Shown one piece after another: positions 39,201-45,200 of a stretch of DNA of 64,000 nucleotides. Below the pieces are notes generated by a model. It was not told the DNA's origin. It did no database searches and saw only the letters and a list, made by a program, of their open reading frames with translations. Both the position numbers and the translations under genes were made by a program. Source of the stretch: Anodontia alba (taxonomy: Eukaryota; Mollusca; Bivalvia; Lucinida; Lucinidae). The first letter of the stretch is position 1; every line of letters starts with the position of its first letter. The stretch covers positions 21,128,195-21,192,194 of the forward strand of contig OZ024831.1 of the NCBI GenBank assembly GCA_964016985.1, written 5' to 3'.

Positions 39201-42200
39201 GGAAAAATGGAATCTTTGTCAGGAAAAGCCTTGTAGTACCCTGGAAATAAAATATCACAGTAAGTTCATGGTTTTCAAGCACTTTTTGGCTCTCAACAAG
39301 GCAGGCATTTGGAAAAGCAAAAGAGTCAAGATGACATCATTTACATATGTGTCTTTTTTTCTTGATGGTTTGAAATGCAATTGATGCAAAACTTCAAATA
39401 GATAACAAGACCTGTCACTAGACAGGAAAGCTCACCTGAAATTGTGTTTGTCCATTGTATGAAAAATTTGAAGTCTGTGACTTGACCTCAGGGTCACTAT
39501 TGGGGAGTGGGGAAGGGTGTAGAAAGGGGTATTACTCTGAACAAATCTTTGTAGCAGTATCTCACACCAGTCCAAGCCAGTTACAGCTATCTAGATACTC
39601 AACAGATATACATTTAACCCTTGTCCTTCTGAACCCGGATATACCCTTCCTTTGCAAACAGTGTAGATCCAGATCAGTTGGCTTCTTCAGAAGCCAACTG
39701 ATCTTGATCTGCACTGTTTGCCATTAAGTACAACATGTATGTGAATTTATAAAAATAATCTGGATCAAGTAATCTGATTGGCTAAAAAATAGAAGTGGGC
39801 ATGGCATCTTAATTTATTTAGCAGGACAAGGGTAAATCATGAAAGCTCAAAGTCTATGACGTTAACGTAGCTCAACTTGAAATTAAGGCTTACTTTTCAA
39901 CCAAAAAATATTGATATTTTCTTATTTCTCCACAAAAAATATGTTGTCCCAACCTCAGTGATGTGCTTCTAATGATTACCCATGTTTTTTGTTGTTTTTT
40001 TTTTGTGTTGAAATATGAAAAATATTTTTCTGATACCACCTCTTATCTGAAACTATGCTTTGACCTCAAGGTCACTGAGTGCAGTGGGCCTCACACTTAC
40101 TAAGTTAGTACTTAAAATGTTGAGCCAGTATCTGACATTAGTCCAAGTATGAAATAAAATCAATAAAGTATTTTACTTTTCTTTTATTTGTTTCACCTAG
40201 ACAACAGACTCTTTCCACAATCATTTACTGACCTCAGCATGTGATTATGCACACCTATCAAGTACACTAGTACACATTAACCTCTTTATAACACGGTTCG
40301 TTATAACACAGTTTTGGATACAACACGATACAAAGATGGATCTCAAAATGTATAGATTATATAAAAAATGATGATAAATGGACATTTTTCTATACAATCT
40401 ATACATTTTTAATTGGATATAACACGCTTGTATAAATAACACGATTTATGCTTCGGACCCTAATAACAGTGTTATAAAGAGGTTGTGGTGTAGTTAACCC
40501 TTGTCCTGCTGAACCCGGATATGTCCTGCCTTTGCAAACAGTGTAGATCCAGATCAGTTGGCTTCTGAACAAGCCAACTGATCTGGATCTGCACTGTTTG
40601 CCATTCAGTATTTGAATTTGTATGAACAACCTGGATCAAGTAACCTGTTTGGCTGAATTAGAAGTGGGCGTGACATCTTAATTTATTCAGCAGGACAATA
40701 GTTAAGATTAGCATAGAGCTTAGCCACAGTCACTCATGGTTAGGGTTAGGTTAAGATTAGGTCGTTGTGAGATCATGTTTAGCATACCTCTATCTGGAAT
40801 ACCGGAACTTACAGATGCTTAGGGTCAGATTGCATGGACAGAATGGTTCTAAAGGTGCTCCTTTGTTTCTAAGCAAAACCCATCAGACCATTTTTATTCT
40901 ATTTGCTTTAATGATTCTTCCAAAGATTAAACTGGATAGGAAGAGGAAATTATATTCATTTTCATACACGTGTTAGTATAGAGGAAAGTATCAAATATTC
41001 TGCTCTTCCATTTTCCAAAGGGTCTGGTAAGAGGAATCAGTAAAACTACATGTAAATAGTTATAAAACAATGTTCTTTGTCATAGTATGACAATGCTTCA
41101 GAGAAAGCCATGTACTATTCTAGAAGAAGAATGAAATGAATATCATAAGTAATGAAATTTTATGAGAAATACAAATGTATTCACTACAATCGAACCTTAT
41201 TGGGTCGAACTTGCTTGGCTCAAACACTATGGTTGGCTCAAACAAATTTGCCTGTCCCTGCCACTTCCCTATATAATTTTAATAAAAATTACCATGCATG
41301 GCTTGAACAACAACCTCTTCAAACTCGCCATCCATCGCTCGAACAATATTTTCCCATTACGAAGTTTTTTTATATTAGACATGATATAGCCCTGCACCTA
41401 ATAAACACCGACTGCTATATGTCAAATTTAAGCTGCATGTATAGGTCTGAGAAGAATGTTCATTGACTATAACTACCGATCATTCAAACTTTTTGCACTG
41501 GTCCCAGCGAGTTTTGTTCAAACTTTTTGCACAGGCCCCAGCAAGTTTGAGCCATCAAGGTCTGACTTTATATAGTCTGCACAAAGTCTGGTCTGCAAGG
41601 TACTTGGTCTGCAAAATGTCTCATTTTGGTCCACTGCTGACCTTACCGTTTCTGATTTCATGGAAATCTTTTGATGTCTTTACTGTGCGAGTTTAATGTG
41701 CCATCTTGTTTGTTCATGTTTTGGGATGCGGCAAAAATAATTATGAAATTAGCATAGTTTATATATAGGCCAAAACTGGCAGCTGACAGACAATACTATT
41801 GGACAAGTGATCATACCAATACAAATTACAATTCACTATAAATATAGTTCATAGACTCTATATACCTTTCTAAAACCATAGGTCCAGATAAGGGAGGGTA
41901 TCCAGTAAATATTTTTCTTATTTCTTCACAAAAACATATGTTGTGGGTACTCATTAGAAGCGCCTTGGCGAGGCACTTCTAATAAGTAGCACAACATATG
42001 TTTTCGTGGAGAAATAAGAAAAATATCAATACTTTTGGACTGAAAAAAGCACCTTAACTAGTGCTATGCAAAACTGGCAAAATGCCAATGCTTTGCTTTA
42101 CCAAATGCAGCCCAGATGCTCTACAAAGAGAGCTGGCAATTCTGCCAATCAACTGTCAACTCACCCATTTCTGACATGACTATACCTCTATGATACATCT

Positions 42201-45200
42201 ATGATACCTCTATGATTGTTGTTGGGCTCAGAATTAAGGAGATGTCTCCTGTTTAAGCCTTGCTTTATTCGGGCATTGTTCAGTTACTGGTACTTGATAT
42301 AGGAGTTTCTTAACTTATTAAAAATGAGCATCCTTGTAAAAGTACAGGTATTAATGTTCATAGGACTCATTGAAATATGCTATCACATACATATATTACT
42401 GATATTAGAATTGGTCCATCACTTCATGGTTCCCGTGTAAATCCAATTTAGATTTGAAATCATTCAAATCCTTGGCATTAACAACATATGATGGTAGAGC
42501 ATTCCATTCATTGATGATTCTTTGTGAAAAATGCTGAAGTCTGAATGTTGTTTGACAACGAGGTTTGTCTAATTTGAAATTATGCCCACATGTGGTCGAG
42601 TTTGATACAATTGTGAAAAATCTCTCTGAAGGAATATCTTCAATTCTATGTATTATTTTGAATGTTTGTATCATATCTCCTTTTCTTCTGAGGTATGCTA
42701 GTGTTGGTAGTTTCAGAGTTTTGAGTCTGTCAATGTACGTCAGATCCTTGAGCCAAGGAATAAGCCTGGTAGCCCTTTTCTGAACAAAACCAGTCCTGTT
42801 CAATGAAATCAAATGTTCTGACAATCAAGGAAAGTATTAAAGTAAACTAAGGAGGAAAAAGTGTGCCCAATGCTGGACTCGAACCTGCAACCCCCTGTTT
42901 GCAAGTCAGGTGCTCTACCAACTGAGCTAACCGAGCCGACAGTCCTGCCAATCACTACACTCCTTCCCCTTTTAACTTTTAAGTGCCAGGCATCAACTGA
43001 ACATACCGTCACTTTCTAGCCTCTATACATGCACTTATCAACACCAACCCCATGGCTTATTCACGTTGGGCACCATTAAAGTAAACTAAGGAGGAAAAGT
43101 GTGCTGGATGCAGGACTCAAACCCGTGACCCCCTGCTTGCAAGTCAGGTGCTCTACCAACTAAGCTACAAATGTAAGAGGGCAGACAGTCCCACCAATCA
43201 CCACAGTATATTGTTCGCTTTATTCACTATTGTGGCAATATGATAACCAAAGTTCAAGATTTGTGGTGATTGGCAGGACTGACAGCCCGATTAGCTAGTT
43301 GGTAGAGCACCTGACTTGCAAGCAGGGGGTCACAGGTTTGAGTCCTGCATTGGGCACACTTTTTCCTCCTTAGTTTACTTTCATGGTGACGAGGTAAACT
43401 GGTGAGTGTGGGGAATGCTAGAAATTGGTAGTATGTTCAGTTGATACCTTGCACTTAAAAGTTAAAAGGGGAAGGAGTGTGGTGATTGGCAAGACTGACT
43501 GCCTGATTAGCTCAGCTGGTAGAGCACCTGACTTGCAAGCTGGGGGTCGCGGGTTCGAGTCCTGCATCGGGCACACTTTTTCCTCCTTAGTTTACTTTAT
43601 CTTTTTGGAAGAGCACACTGAGGTCTTTCTCCTCATCAACAGAATCAATGTCTTCAAAGTGTAATGTGTACTGATTATTCTTGATCCAAGTCTTGATTAT
43701 AACGACCAAAGTGATTAGTCTTACATTTGTCAACAAAGAAACATAGTTGCCAAAGCTTCAAGGTCCTGTTGAAGTACATCAGTGATCAGTGATGTGAAAT
43801 CGAGACAGTTCCCCCGACACGTTTTTTGGAGACAGTTCCCCAACAGATTTGTAGACAGTTCCCCAACACTTTTTGAAGACAGTTCCCCCGACACTTTTGT
43901 TCAGTCAAATAACCTGTGACTGATAATTATAATTTTATAACTAGTAATTATGGGTTCACCGACGTTTTTGAAGACAGTTCACCGACATATGTTGTACATT
44001 GCATTTATACACCTAATACAAAAGCGTAAGAAATACATGCAAGTCTATGAGAATATCAGAAAAGTTTATTATTTTTGCACTGGAGTGTATACATTTTTTG
44101 TACTTGTAGTTAGGAAATGTTTTCAGATGTTCAAACTGGTTCGTTTTATCTCGGTGATGATATATAATAATAATGATCCACGTCGTGAGAAAATCTGCTA
44201 ATTGCATATGAGAACAACAAAGGCGCAAATCAGTCTGCGCATCCGCACAGTCTGACCAGCGCCTTTTTTGTTCGCTGCTTGGATAGTAGCATCCGCACAG
44301 TCTGACCAGAGCCTTTTTTGTTCGCTGCTTGGATAGTATAATTATATATTTAAGGCTGAACAATCTTTATGGATAACGTACGTGACTTAATTTTCAATCC
44401 CCTTTTTATTGCGAAATAAAGATTTCAGCTGTATTGTCCTGACATCATATCTACTAAGTCGAATCCTGGGAGAGAAAAGGTCCCCGTCAATCACAGGCAC
44501 AAATAATCCAATCACAATCCATCACTTATCTATAATTATCCTTAATTACCCATAATTACCGATTATAATTATCAGTTACAGGTCATTTGACTTTGAACAA
44601 AAGTGTCGGGGAACTGTCTTCAAATCTGTCGGGGAACCGTCTTCAAAAGGGGTATTTGGGATTACCGAAATCCAATACTTACCGGAATCTACCGAAATCT
44701 AATATTAATTACCGAAATCCAACTATATTATCAAGTTTACCATGATTTGTGTAGTTTAGACATATACACTGTTAAATAATAAATTAACAGATAATATGTC
44801 CAAGTTTGGAAGAATATTTTGGAATAATATCGATTTCATTTACGTTTTTACAATTTTCATAGATGGAGTTACTTCCCTTCGTAGCTTAGCTCTGTGATGG
44901 GTATATAGAAATACGGAACACAGCGAAACCATTTTCATATTATTTCCAGAAATAAAGATTTGATTTTCCAGCAAACTGTCTCCACTGGAGACGATATCAA
45001 GCATGAAATGTCAAGATATTTTTTTGGGGAAAATATTTCAAAATGTCTTTTGCTGGATGTTGATAATAACAAATTTAATCTTAGCATACAATAGATAATA
45101 TCATTTGAGTGTTTTATAAAAATGTTTTAAGTATCCGGTGGGTCTGGATACTGATACAGGTCATTATTACACAGCTGTTTATTTTACCATTACCTCTCTT

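Noticed and set aside
40735..40762. Telomere-type GGTTAG repeats
   Set aside because: Only about two imperfect units, no array.
42809..43664. Proteins of [12 protein letters not shown] type on both strands
   Set aside because: Well-known spurious translations of tRNA-like sequence.
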